Shown in pieces: positions 6,642 to 14,959 of a stretch of DNA of 29,159 nucleotides. Numbering within the stretch: position 1 is the stretch's first letter; each line of letters begins with the position of its first letter. The notes under the pieces were generated by a model, which was not told the origin of the DNA, did no database searches, and saw nothing but the letters and a program-made list of their open reading frames with translations. The translations under genes and the position numbers were made by a program. Origin of the DNA: UBA4416 sp043718985 (GTDB taxonomy: Bacteria > Bacteroidota > Bacteroidia > B-17B0 > Aurantibacillaceae); contig JAYSUQ010000234.1 of the NCBI GenBank assembly GCA_043718985.1, forward strand, positions 1-29,159, in the 5' to 3' direction.

Positions 6642-8690
6642 ATGATGAATTTTTTGTTCCCAACATTTTTAATTGGCTTGCTGGCAATTGCCATTCCTAT
6701 TATAATTCATTTATTCAATTTTCGTAAGTACAAAAAAGTATATTTTACTAACGTACAGTTTTTAAAAGAGTTAAAACAAGAGAGTGATAGTAAATCTAAA
6801 TTAAAAGAATGGTTAATCTTAACGTGTCGTATTTTAACCATTGCTTGCTTAGTAATTGCATTTGCACAGCCCTTTATAGTTGGCAAAAACAAATTAGTGC
6901 AAGGCAATAAAGCTATTAGTGTTTTTATTGATAATAGTTTTAGTATGGATAACACTAACAAAAAAGGAACCTTGTTAGAAAATGCCAAACAACACGCTAC
7001 CGAAATAATCAATAGTTTTAATGCAACCGATACGTATCAATTGCTTACCAATAATTTTGAAGGAAAACACCAGCGTTTTTTATCAAAAGAAGAATTTTTG
7101 GAACAACTAAATGAAGTAAAAATAACATCGGCAACACGCAACATAAATGAGATATTAAAACGACAACAAAATTTTTTACAAAACAACAATTCAAAAAATA
7201 AATATGTTTTTGTGTTAAGTGATTTTCAGAAAATTAATTCGCTAATTAACAAAAACAGTATTGATACTACGATAGCTATTAACTTTGTGCCCATACAAAG
7301 CACCCAAACAAACAATGTGTTTGTTGATAGTGTTTGGTTTAAAAATCCTGCACAACAGTTTAATACCCAACAACAAATTAACGCAAGCATTGTAAACAAA
7401 AGCAATAAAGCAATTGAAAACGGAACGCTTAAACTAATTATAAATGGTAAGCAAGTATCACTAGCTTCTTTTAATATTAGTAGTAACAGCAAACAAACTG
7501 TTAGTATTTCGTTTTTAGTTAAAGAAAAAGAAGTTAATAATTGCAGTTTAAAAATTGAAGACTACCCCATTACTTACGACGATGAATTTTACTTTACGTT
7601 TAATGCCAAAACAATTATTAACGCATTAGTTATTAATGGCAACGATACCAAAACGGCAAGTAATTTTAAATCGTTATTACAAAAAGATAGTTTATTTAAT
7701 TATTACCAAAACACAGAGGCTTCTATTGATTATAGTTTATTTATTAAAACCAATTTAATTATATTAAACGAATTAACGGCCTTATCGAGCGGACTAACAA
7801 CTGAGTTAAAAAAGTTTACATTAAGCGGCGGCTCTGTTATTATTTTTCCTAACCAAAAAATTGATAACCCAAGCTACAACACAGCATTTACTATTTTACA
7901 ATTACCGCAAATTATTAATTTAGATACCACAAACACAAAAATTAAAAATATTAATTTTGAACAAGGACTTTACGAAGGTGTTTTTGAAAAAACAGACGAG
8001 CGCATGGATATGCCTAAAATTATGGCACATTTTGTATTTAAAAATACAACAAACAGTAACCTACAAAACGTTATACAATTACAAAACAACAATTCGTTTT
8101 TAAGCGAGCACCAATTAGGCAGTGGAAAAATTTATTTATTTGCAACCCCATCATCTGCCCAAGCAACAAGTTTTTTAAAACATGCATTGTTTGTACCAAC
8201 TATTATTAAAATAGCAATTCTAAGTATAAAACCAACTCCTATTTACTATAGCACCTCAAGTAACCAAGCAATTATAGTTTCGGCTCAACAAAATTTTTCG
8301 GAAAAGCCCTTACACCTTATTAATTTAGATAAAAGTATTGATGTAATACCAGAACATAGGCTAACTGATAACGGCACAACATTATTTACTCAAAATCAAA
8401 TTACACAAGCGGGTTATTATTTAATTACCGATAACACAACATCCATAAAAAACACAGCCTTTAATTTTGACAGAAAAGAATCGGATATGAATTTTTTAAG
8501 CAATAACGATTTACAAAAACAGTTAGATGAAACAGGCTTAAAAAACATAACAATTGTTGATGCTAAACAAAACACTATAAGAACACAAATACAAAACGGT
8601 AACGACGAAAAAAAATTATGGAAATTGTTTTTGGTTTTAGCCTTAGTTTTTTTATTAACCGAAATTTTAATTATACGCATACTTAAATAA
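6642..8690 (+). CDS. BatA-type membrane protein with von Willebrand factor A domain
   Basis: Large inner-membrane protein of the Bacteroidota BatA/VWA group. Residues 1-80 match the aerotolerance-regulator N-terminal domain: two hydrophobic helices (about 4-24 and 57-78) around FNFRKYKKVYFTNVQFLKEL. The VWA fold follows with a MIDAS-type DNSFS at 97-101, so metal binding is plausible. A long Asn- and Thr-rich periplasmic region leads to a C-terminal transmembrane helix near residues 660-680. Two adjacent ATGs (6642, 6645) can start it. No MoxR or other Bat genes are beside it, so this is a stand-alone relative, not the aerotolerance operon. It lies 18 bases upstream of the dihydroorotase-like gene, probably co-transcribed. 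Confidence 0.83.
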   Translation: MMNFLFPTFLIGLLAIAIPIIIHLFNFRKYKKVYFTNVQFLKELKQESDSKSKLKEWLILTCRILTIACLVIAFAQPFIVGKNKLVQGNKAISVFIDNSFSMDNTNKKGTLLENAKQHATEIINSFNATDTYQLLTNNFEGKHQRFLSKEEFLEQLNEVKITSATRNINEILKRQQNFLQNNNSKNKYVFVLSDFQKINSLINKNSIDTTIAINFVPIQSTQTNNVFVDSVWFKNPAQQFNTQQQINASIVNKSNKAIENGTLKLIINGKQVSLASFNISSNSKQTVSISFLVKEKEVNNCSLKIEDYPITYDDEFYFTFNAKTIINALVINGNDTKTASNFKSLLQKDSLFNYYQNTEASIDYSLFIKTNLIILNELTALSSGLTTELKKFTLSGGSVIIFPNQKIDNPSYNTAFTILQLPQIINLDTTNTKIKNINFEQGLYEGVFEKTDERMDMPKIMAHFVFKNTTNSNLQNVIQLQNNNSFLSEHQLGSGKIYLFATPSSAQATSFLKHALFVPTIIKIAILSIKPTPIYYSTSSNQAIIVSAQQNFSEKPLHLINLDKSIDVIPEHRLTDNGTTLFTQNQITQAGYYLITDNTTSIKNTAFNFDRKESDMNFLSNNDLQKQLDETGLKNITIVDAKQNTIRTQIQNGNDEKKLWKLFLVLALVFLLTEILIIRILK

Positions 8691-8708
8691 ATTATTACAA
8701 ATAATAAA

Positions 8709-9971
8709 ATGAATATATTAATAAAACAAGCTACAATAATAGATTCGGCAAGTATACACAACCAAAAAGTTGTTGATGTATTAATTGAAAAGGGAATAAT
8801 TACTCAAATAAAAAAAACAATTATTGCCGATAAAAATGTGAAAATTATTGAAGCTAAAAACTTGCATTTATCTGCTGGCTGGCTCGATATGCAAGTTAAT
8901 TTTTGTGACCCAGGTTACGAACATAAAGAAACGCTTGATAATGGATTACGCGTGGCAGCTAAAGCAGGCTTTACAGGTGTTTGCGTTATGAGTGGCACAA
9001 ACCCAGCATTGCACAATAAAGCGCAAATAGAATACCTTATAAATAAAGCAAAAACAAATACGGTAGATGTTTATCCTGTTGGCACATTAAGCTATAACCA
9101 AGAAGGAAAAGATATTTCGGAAATGTATGACATGCAATTATCGGGAGCTGTTGCTTATAGCGATTACAAAAACCCAATAAAAGATGCCGGCTTAATTTTA
9201 AGAGCTTTACAATACTCAGCTAACATAAATAGTTTTATTATAACCCATTGCGATGATAAAACCATATCGCACGATGGGCAAATGAATGAAGGCGTTACCG
9301 CTACAAAACTTGGTTTAAAAGGTAAGCCCGCATTAGCCGAAGAAATTATGTTGCAACGTAACATTCAAATTTTAGATTACACAGGTGGCAAAATGCACAT
9401 ACCAACCATTAGTACTAAAGGCAGTGTAGAGTTAATAAAAAAAGCAAAAGCAAAAAAGTTAAATATAACCTGCGGTGTTACGGCTTATAATTTAGCATTA
9501 GATGATAGCGAACTTGAAAGCTTTAACACAAACTATAAAGTTAACCCGCCGTTAAGAACAAAAGATGATGTTGAGGCTTTAAAAAAAGGAATTGCCGATG
9601 GAGTAATAGATGTAATTGTGAGCGACCATGTGCCTCAAGATATTGAAAGCAAAGACTTAGAGTTTGATTTGGCCGATAGTGGTATGATTGGTTTAGAAAG
9701 TTTTTTTGGAGTAATAAATGCCTCATTAAGCACTAAAATTGAACTTACAAAATTAATTGATAGTATTACAAAAACACCTCGTCATATTTTAAATTTACCT
9801 GCCGTTACAGTTGCCGAAGGCGCAATTGCGAACCTAACACTGTTTAACCCTACTACAAAATATGCTTTTGATGATTCGCATATTAAATCGCTAAACAAAA
9901 ACTCGGGTTTTATAGGTAAAGAATTAAAAGGCGTAGTTATTGGCATTATAAATAAAAATAATTTTGTTTAA
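8709..9971 (+). CDS. pyrC: Dihydroorotase-like protein lacking the HxH metal motif
   Basis: Amidohydrolase of the type I dihydroorotase group, the family that closes carbamoyl-aspartate to dihydroorotate in pyrimidine synthesis. Length 420 and order of segments are canonical (DMxVNF.DPG, MSGTNP, GAVAYSD, THCDD, HIPTISTKGSV, VNPPLR, SDHVPQD). However the metal-binding HxH of strand 1 is QVN (62-64), and SDDG is SDYK (151-154). H180, H230 and the aspartate of SDH (306) remain. Loss of HxH is known in non-catalytic PyrC-prime/PyrX proteins that only support the PyrB hexamer, and is common in one Bacteroidota lineage. So the symbol reflects family, not proven activity. The gene follows the VWA gene and converges with the next one, 18 bases away. 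Confidence 0.85.
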   Translation: MNILIKQATIIDSASIHNQKVVDVLIEKGIITQIKKTIIADKNVKIIEAKNLHLSAGWLDMQVNFCDPGYEHKETLDNGLRVAAKAGFTGVCVMSGTNPALHNKAQIEYLINKAKTNTVDVYPVGTLSYNQEGKDISEMYDMQLSGAVAYSDYKNPIKDAGLILRALQYSANINSFIITHCDDKTISHDGQMNEGVTATKLGLKGKPALAEEIMLQRNIQILDYTGGKMHIPTISTKGSVELIKKAKAKKLNITCGVTAYNLALDDSELESFNTNYKVNPPLRTKDDVEALKKGIADGVIDVIVSDHVPQDIESKDLEFDLADSGMIGLESFFGVINASLSTKIELTKLIDSITKTPRHILNLPAVTVAEGAIANLTLFNPTTKYAFDDSHIKSLNKNSGFIGKELKGVVIGIINKNNFV

Positions 9972-9989
9972 TTGTTGATTTTCATGTTA

Positions 9990-10811
9990 TTAATTTTTGC
10001 TTTGCTTTAGTTGATATCTAATTAACAATAAACCAACCGATAATGAAATACAATATGAAACGAATGTTCCTACCCATATGCCAAGTTTAGGAAACAATAA
10101 CATAATTGAAATTGCATATGTAAATAATGAAACAGAACCTAGCGGTGCATTTTTAATAAAATAGAAAAGTTGCTTAGGTTCGTAATAAAAATTTAATACT
10201 ATTAAGGTTGCAAAAGTTGCTGCCGGAAACATTGTAAAAATACCACCCCAAAATGGGTTTAAAGTTTTACCTAAAAAAACAACAGTTGCAATAACACTTC
10301 CTGTAAATACAGCCCTAATAAGTATTTGTGTTTTTGAATAGTTTGGTTTAGTTAAACGTAATTCATAATTTTTATTTTTCAATATAAAATGAGTAACGGT
10401 TACAATTAGTATAAACCCAATAATGCCAACTACGATGTTAGAAAATTTAAAAATAGCAAATGGAGATGCCAATATGAACCAAATAACAATGCTGGTAAAT
10501 AATGAGTATGATATTTGTTGAAATTTATTTTTTACGCGATTTACAAAATAAATTGAACAGTAAATGTAAATTACTGACGAAAATATTACAATACCAAGTG
10601 GAATTAAAGTAGCTGGAATAACAGTTGCAACATTTTTGGCACTTGTTGTTAATCCTAAAAAGAAAAAACCTAAAACCAAAGTAGATGGAAACATCATAAT
10701 TATGCCAGAAATGTGCTGATTTGTTTTTTCGGCAATTAACGAAAGTAGTGTTATTAATGAGCCTCCAACAAAAAAAGAAACCAATAACTGAATTAATAAA
10801 ACTGTAGTCAT
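9990..10811 (-). CDS. Two-repeat inner-membrane protein, GlpM/DUF3147-like
   Basis: A 273-residue polytopic protein with about 8 transmembrane helices. It appears to be an internal duplication: the segment HISGIIMMFPSTLVLGFFFLGL near residue 33 recurs as FWGGIFTMFPAATFATLIVLN near residue 187, each preceded by a helix. The G-I-x-x-M-F-P signature resembles the GlpM/DUF3147 membrane family, whose function is not established. It is the last gene of the minus-strand run and is separated by 115 bases from acylphosphatase, so may be transcribed alone or by read-through. Role unknown; the family assignment is by motif recognition. Confidence 0.6.
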   Translation of the reverse strand: MTTVLLIQLLVSFFVGGSLITLLSLIAEKTNQHISGIIMMFPSTLVLGFFFLGLTTSAKNVATVIPATLIPLGIVIFSSVIYIYCSIYFVNRVKNKFQQISYSLFTSIVIWFILASPFAIFKFSNIVVGIIGFILIVTVTHFILKNKNYELRLTKPNYSKTQILIRAVFTGSVIATVVFLGKTLNPFWGGIFTMFPAATFATLIVLNFYYEPKQLFYFIKNAPLGSVSLFTYAISIMLLFPKLGIWVGTFVSYCISLSVGLLLIRYQLKQSKN

Positions 10812-10926
10812 AAATTTGCTTTAAAAATTATTTTATAACGCTTTGAGGCTACAGGTTGTTTTAATTTTAAACAATTGTTTTTATAAAACTTACTACACAG
10901 CCAACTATTACATTTATAATTTCACA

Positions 10927-11199
10927 TTACCGTTTTAATTCAAAAGTTTCAAAATTTTTCAAAGGGCATTCTTCAGATATTACCTCAGTAACTTTAGATA
11001 ATGGAGAGCCAACAAAACACCAATCAATTAACTCATTTACTTTTTCATCAGTTCCTTCGGCCTCAATGTAAACATCTCCGTTATGCAAATTTTTCACAAA
11101 CCCATTTAGCCCTAAGCTTGCGGCTTTAGTTTGTGCCCAAACCCTGTATGATACTCTTTGCACCTTACCTTTTACAGTGATGTTATAATGGCGTAGCAA
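10927..11199 (-). CDS. acyP: Acylphosphatase
   Basis: Small cytosolic enzyme that hydrolyses the carboxyl-phosphate bond of acyl phosphates. The 90-residue protein has the first signature as GKVQRVSYR, with the phosphate-binding arginine at its end, and the second as GLNGFVKNLHNGDVYIEAEG with the catalytic asparagine. The usual signature is GxVQGVxFR, so the Gly to Arg and Phe to Tyr changes are slightly unusual. There is no in-frame ATG: the stop of the upstream gene lies two codons before, and TTG at 11199 is the only reasonable start. The 3-base gap to the decarboxylase gene suggests translational coupling; the functional link is unclear. Confidence 0.9.
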   Translation of the reverse strand: MLRHYNITVKGKVQRVSYRVWAQTKAASLGLNGFVKNLHNGDVYIEAEGTDEKVNELIDWCFVGSPLSKVTEVISEECPLKNFETFELKR

Positions 11200-11202
11200 T
11201 AA

Positions 11203-12192
11203 TTATTTATTTAATGTTTCTAAATTACGGTGTTCTGTTTTATTCAATTCTTCTTTTGATAAAGATTTGAAATAATCATACGTAATTTTTAACCCTTCGG
11301 CCCTGTTTACTTTCGGATTCCAACCTAGTAATTGCTGCGCTTTTGTAATATCTGGTTTACGTTGCTTAGGATCATCTTTTGGTAAAGCCAACGAAATTAA
11401 TTTTTGATTTGAGCCAGTTAGTTTCAAAATTTCATCAGCAAAATCTTTAATACTAATTTCATCGGGGTTGCCAATGTTTACAGGTAGGTGATAATCACTC
11501 ATTAATAAACGGTAAATGCCTTCCACTAAATCATCTACAAAACAAAAACTACGAGTTTGGCTTCCATCACCAAACATGGTTAAATCTTCGCCACGCAATG
11601 CTTGACCAATAAATGCAGGTAATACTCGCCCATCGTTTAATCTCATTTTTGGCCCGTATGTATTAAAAATACGAATAATACGGGTTTCAACACCGTGAGT
11701 TTCATGATATGCCATAGTCATCGCTTCCATAAAACGTTTAGCCTCATCGTAACAGCCACGTGGGCCAACAGGATTTACATTTCCCCAGTATTCTTCTGTT
11801 TGAGGATGTACTGCAGGATCTCCGTATACCTCACTTGTAGAGGCAACTAATACTCTTGCTTTTTTAACGCGGGCAAATCCTAATACATTGTGAGTTCCTA
11901 ACGAAGAAACTTTTAAAGTTTGGATAGGAATTTTTAAATAATCAATTGGGCTTGCAGGTGAGGCAAAATGCAAAATATAATCTACATTACCAGCCACGTG
12001 AATGTATTTACTCACATCGTGATTATAAAATTCAAATTGTGGTAACTTAAACAAATGTTCAATGTTTTTTAAATCGCCAGTTACTAGATTATCCATGGCA
12101 ACTACCGCCATTCCTTCTTTAATAAAACGATCACATAAATGTGAACCTAAAAATCCTGCTGCCCCTGTAATTAAAATTCTTTTTTGACTCAT
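11203..12192 (-). CDS. uxs: UDP-glucuronate decarboxylase (UDP-xylose synthase) family
   Basis: Short-chain dehydrogenase that oxidises and decarboxylates UDP-glucuronate, giving UDP-xylose through a UDP-4-keto-pentose intermediate. Features: Rossmann GAAGFLGSH (10-18), SPASPIDY (78-85), STSEVYGDP with the catalytic Ser/Glu (118-126), and YxxxK as Y148/K152 in GPRGCYDEAKR, the signature that separates UXS from other epimerases. Length 329 is typical. It lies just downstream of UDP-glucose dehydrogenase, which makes its substrate, and upstream of acyP. Whether the product is UDP-xylose or the released 4-keto-pentose is not settled by sequence; an aminotransferase in the same run makes the latter worth considering. 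Confidence 0.9.
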   Translation of the reverse strand: MSQKRILITGAAGFLGSHLCDRFIKEGMAVVAMDNLVTGDLKNIEHLFKLPQFEFYNHDVSKYIHVAGNVDYILHFASPASPIDYLKIPIQTLKVSSLGTHNVLGFARVKKARVLVASTSEVYGDPAVHPQTEEYWGNVNPVGPRGCYDEAKRFMEAMTMAYHETHGVETRIIRIFNTYGPKMRLNDGRVLPAFIGQALRGEDLTMFGDGSQTRSFCFVDDLVEGIYRLLMSDYHLPVNIGNPDEISIKDFADEILKLTGSNQKLISLALPKDDPKQRKPDITKAQQLLGWNPKVNRAEGLKITYDYFKSLSKEELNKTEHRNLETLNK

Positions 12193-12195
12193 ATT

Positions 12196-12235
12196 TTAAT
12201 TTGTTAATTAGTTAATTTGACGATGAGTCAATTAA
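12196..12235. repeat. Octamer-phased degenerate repeat, block A
   Basis: Between the decarboxylase and the UDP-glucose dehydrogenase, plus-strand units in exact 8-base phase are TTAATTTG, TTAATTAG, TTAATTTG, ACGATGAG, TCAATTAA (consensus YNAATTNG). The last two units match the end of block C at 13619-13658. Confidence 0.7.
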
Positions 12236-12260
12236 CAAAGTTATTTTAAATTTATTTTTT

Positions 12261-12300
12261 TCATTGGCAAATTGTCTCATTGCCGAATTGTCTAACTGGT
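12261..12300. repeat. Octamer-phased degenerate repeat, block B
   Basis: Units TCATTGGC, AAATTGTC, TCATTGCC, GAATTGTC, TAACTGGT, again with strict 8-base spacing. The block runs across the stop codon of UDP-glucose dehydrogenase (stop at 12292-12294), so the last codons of that gene are part of the repeat. Confidence 0.6.
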
Positions 12301-13614
12301 TCTAATTCCAATACAGTAATAGTTGTAACCTATTTTTTTCATGTCTTGAGGGTCAAAAATATTTCTTCCATCAAATAACGTTTTTTGAGTTAAACGTTTT
12401 GTTATTTCATCAAAATCTGGTGCTCTAAATTCTGGCCACTCTGTTACAATTAATAAAGCATCTGCTCCATCTAATGTATCATACATATCTAACGAATATC
12501 CAATGGTATCTTTTAAAGTGTGTTGCGCTTCTTTCATCGCTACCGGGTCGTAAGCCACAACACTAGCACCTGCTTTTAATAATTTTTCTATAATCACTAA
12601 TGATGGTGCTTCGCGCATATCATCTGTTTTTGGTTTAAACGATAAACCCCACAAAGCAAATTTCTTACCTTTTAAATCATCACCAAAATGTTTTTTTACT
12701 TTCGTAAATAATACTTCTTTTTGGTTTTCGTTTACTTCTTCAACAGCATTTAAAATACGCATGGTGTATTTATTTTCTTTAGCTGTTTTAATTAATGCTT
12801 TCACATCTTTAGGAAAACAACTTCCGCCGTAACCAACACCAGGATAAATAAATTTAGTTCCAATACGCGTATCGCTACCAATACCTTTACGAACCATGTT
12901 TACATCTGCACCCATAATTTCACATAGGTTAGCTACATCATTCATGAAAGAAATTTTTGTTGCAAGCATTGCGTTGGCTGCATATTTTGTCATTTCCGCC
13001 GAAGGAATATCCATAAAATAAATGGGATGTCCGTTCATTAAAAATGGTTTATATAATTTACGCATTAATTCTTCAGCTTCTGGTCTATCAACGCCAACCA
13101 CAATTCTATCAGGTTTCATAAAATCTTCAATAGCAGCTCCTTCTTTTAAAAACTCAGGATTAGAAGCTACGTAGATATTTAAATTTGAAGCACGCTTTTC
13201 TAATTGTGTTTTTAATGCGCCTCTTACTTTTTCGGCAGTACCAACTGGCACGGTGCTTTTTGTAACAACTACTAAATTATTTTGTGCGTGCTCGCCTATG
13301 CTCGACGCAACTGCTAATACATATTTTAAGTCGGCCGAGCCATCTTCATCAGGTGGCGTACCAACCGCAATAAAAACCACTTCTGCACCCTGAATACTAT
13401 CTTTCAATAAAGTAGAAAAATGTAAACGTTTTTTATCTACGTTACGTTTAACCATTTCATCCAAACCTGGTTCGTAAATTGGTAATATACCTTTGTGTAA
13501 ATTATCAATTTTGTTTTGATCGATATCAATACATGTAACATCCATGCCAACTTCGGCAAAGCATGTTCCTGTTACTAATCCTACGTATCCTGTTCCTACA
13601 ATTGCTACTTTCAT
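12292..13614 (-). CDS. ugd: UDP-glucose 6-dehydrogenase
   Basis: Oxidises UDP-glucose twice with NAD+ to UDP-glucuronate, the precursor of acidic and pentose sugars for surface polysaccharides. The 440-residue protein has the N-terminal Rossmann motif GTGYVGLVTG (7-16), EPGLDEMV (48-55), the catalytic-domain lysine K210 and asparagine N214 in EMTKYAANAMLATKISF, and the catalytic cysteine C266 in GGSCFPKD. The C-terminal NAD-type domain begins WGLSFKPKTDDMREAPS. All key residues are present, so activity is expected. It sits between the aminotransferase and the decarboxylase in the minus-strand sugar cluster, with 48- and 99-base gaps that carry the phased repeats. Confidence 0.94.
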   Translation of the reverse strand: MKVAIVGTGYVGLVTGTCFAEVGMDVTCIDIDQNKIDNLHKGILPIYEPGLDEMVKRNVDKKRLHFSTLLKDSIQGAEVVFIAVGTPPDEDGSADLKYVLAVASSIGEHAQNNLVVVTKSTVPVGTAEKVRGALKTQLEKRASNLNIYVASNPEFLKEGAAIEDFMKPDRIVVGVDRPEAEELMRKLYKPFLMNGHPIYFMDIPSAEMTKYAANAMLATKISFMNDVANLCEIMGADVNMVRKGIGSDTRIGTKFIYPGVGYGGSCFPKDVKALIKTAKENKYTMRILNAVEEVNENQKEVLFTKVKKHFGDDLKGKKFALWGLSFKPKTDDMREAPSLVIIEKLLKAGASVVAYDPVAMKEAQHTLKDTIGYSLDMYDTLDGADALLIVTEWPEFRAPDFDEITKRLTQKTLFDGRNIFDPQDMKKIGYNYYCIGIRTS

Positions 13615-13618
13615 ATTT

Positions 13619-13658
13619 TCAATTAGTTAATTTGACAATTAGTCTATGAGTCAATTTT
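13619..13658. repeat. Octamer-phased degenerate repeat, block C
   Basis: Fills most of the gap between the aminotransferase and UDP-glucose dehydrogenase. Plus-strand units TCAATTAG, TTAATTTG, ACAATTAG, TCTATGAG, TCAATTTT share the octamer phase and unit order of block A. Confidence 0.7.
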
Positions 13659-13662
13659 GTTT

Positions 13663-14802
13663 TTATTTTAATAATTCTAATAAATTTTCCGTGATATAAG
13701 ACAACGTCTCCTCATCCATTTCGGTGTGCATAGGCAGAGATAAAACCGTTGCACATAATTTTTCTGTTACACTAAAATCAGTGTTTTTAAAACGGTCGCT
13801 TTTGTATGCGTTTTGTTCGTGTAACGGAATAGGGTAGTAGATCATGGCTGGTATACCACGCTCCGATAATTGCTCTCTTAATTTCGTTCTATCAACACCG
13901 TTTAACTGCAAGGTATATTGATGAAACACATGCGTTGAGTTTTTCACTCTTACTGGTGTTTTTAATTTTGGATGATTTGCTAATGCTTTATCATAAAAAT
14001 CTGCTACGGCATTTCTTGCGGCAGCATATTCATCTAGGTGTTTTAATTTTGCTTTTAATACAACGGCTTGTATAGTATCTAAACGTGAATTTACCCCTAA
14101 CACATCATGAACGTATTGCACACTTTGTCCATGATGCGCTACCATGCGTAATTGTTTTGCTAACGCATCATCGTTGGTATAAATGGCTCCACCATCGCCA
14201 TAGCAGCCTAAATTTTTACTAGGGAAAAATGATGTACAACCAATAGTTCCAATAGTTCCTGCTTTTGCTTTTGTGCCATCACTAAATGTATAATCAGCAC
14301 CAATAGCCTGAGCCACATCTTCAATCACATATAAATTATGCTTTTTTGCAACCGCCATAATCCGTTCCATATCGCTGCATTGCCCAAATAAATGCACAGG
14401 CACAATGGCTTTTGTATTTGGTGTAATGGCTTTTTCTAGAGCTTCAATATTTATATCAAATGTATCTGCATACACATCAACTAAAACAGGTGTTAAACCT
14501 AATAATCCAATTACTTCGGCAGTAGCAACATAGGTAAAGCTTGCAGTAATCACTTCATCGCCTGGTTTTAAACCCAAAGCCATCATCGCAATTTGTAAAG
14601 CATCTGTTCCGTTGGCACAAGGTATAACGTGTTTTACGTTAAGGTATTTTTCTAAATCTGCTTGAAATTCCTTTACAGCTGGACCATTAATAAATGCAGT
14701 TGAATTAATTACATCCTGAATGCCTGCATCAACCTCTGCTTTTATTTTTTCGTACTGACCTTTAAGGTCAACCATTTGTATTTTTTTGTTAAGAGTTATC
14801 AT
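13663..14802 (-). CDS. DegT/DnrJ/EryC1-family nucleotide-sugar aminotransferase
   Basis: PLP-dependent enzyme that would transaminate a keto group on a nucleotide sugar to an amino sugar for surface glycans. Family marks in 379 residues: ANGTDALQIA (63-72), VHLFGQCSDM (136-145), the PLP-contacting ED at 161-162, and the Schiff-base lysine K196 in SFFPSKNLGCYGDGGA. The sequence is reminiscent of WbpE/WlbC aminotransferases acting on UDP-3-keto-GlcNAcA, but the neighbouring genes make UDP-glucuronate and pentose derivatives, so substrate is uncertain. First gene of the cluster; a second in-frame ATG at codon 10 (MVDLKGQY) could be the true start. A terminator upstream separates it from rpsP. 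Confidence 0.88.
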   Translation of the reverse strand: MITLNKKIQMVDLKGQYEKIKAEVDAGIQDVINSTAFINGPAVKEFQADLEKYLNVKHVIPCANGTDALQIAMMALGLKPGDEVITASFTYVATAEVIGLLGLTPVLVDVYADTFDINIEALEKAITPNTKAIVPVHLFGQCSDMERIMAVAKKHNLYVIEDVAQAIGADYTFSDGTKAKAGTIGTIGCTSFFPSKNLGCYGDGGAIYTNDDALAKQLRMVAHHGQSVQYVHDVLGVNSRLDTIQAVVLKAKLKHLDEYAAARNAVADFYDKALANHPKLKTPVRVKNSTHVFHQYTLQLNGVDRTKLREQLSERGIPAMIYYPIPLHEQNAYKSDRFKNTDFSVTEKLCATVLSLPMHTEMDEETLSYITENLLELLK

Positions 14803-14904
14803 CTAACAATGCTAAATTAGTAAGGCGAATATACCATTTTTTTAATCCATTTTTTAACTCAAATTAATTAGGGTATATGTATAGAATTAAATAGTAATAA
14901 AAAC

Positions 14905-14937
14905 AAAAAAGGGAAAGCTTAAAACTTTCCCTTTTTT
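14905..14937 (-). terminator. Rho-independent terminator after rpsP
   Basis: A 13-bp perfect hairpin, aaaaaagggaaag (14905-14917) paired with ctttccctttttt (14925-14937) over a 7-base loop. On the minus strand a U-tract follows the GC core. It lies 22 bases past the rpsP stop and isolates rpsP from the sugar cluster. Confidence 0.85.
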
Positions 14938-14959
14938 TAAAATAAGTAATAATTAATTA

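Noticed and set aside
8709..9971. Dihydroorotase pseudogene
   Set aside because: The frame is intact, full length and all other family segments are kept; loss of HxH is a known property of one subfamily.
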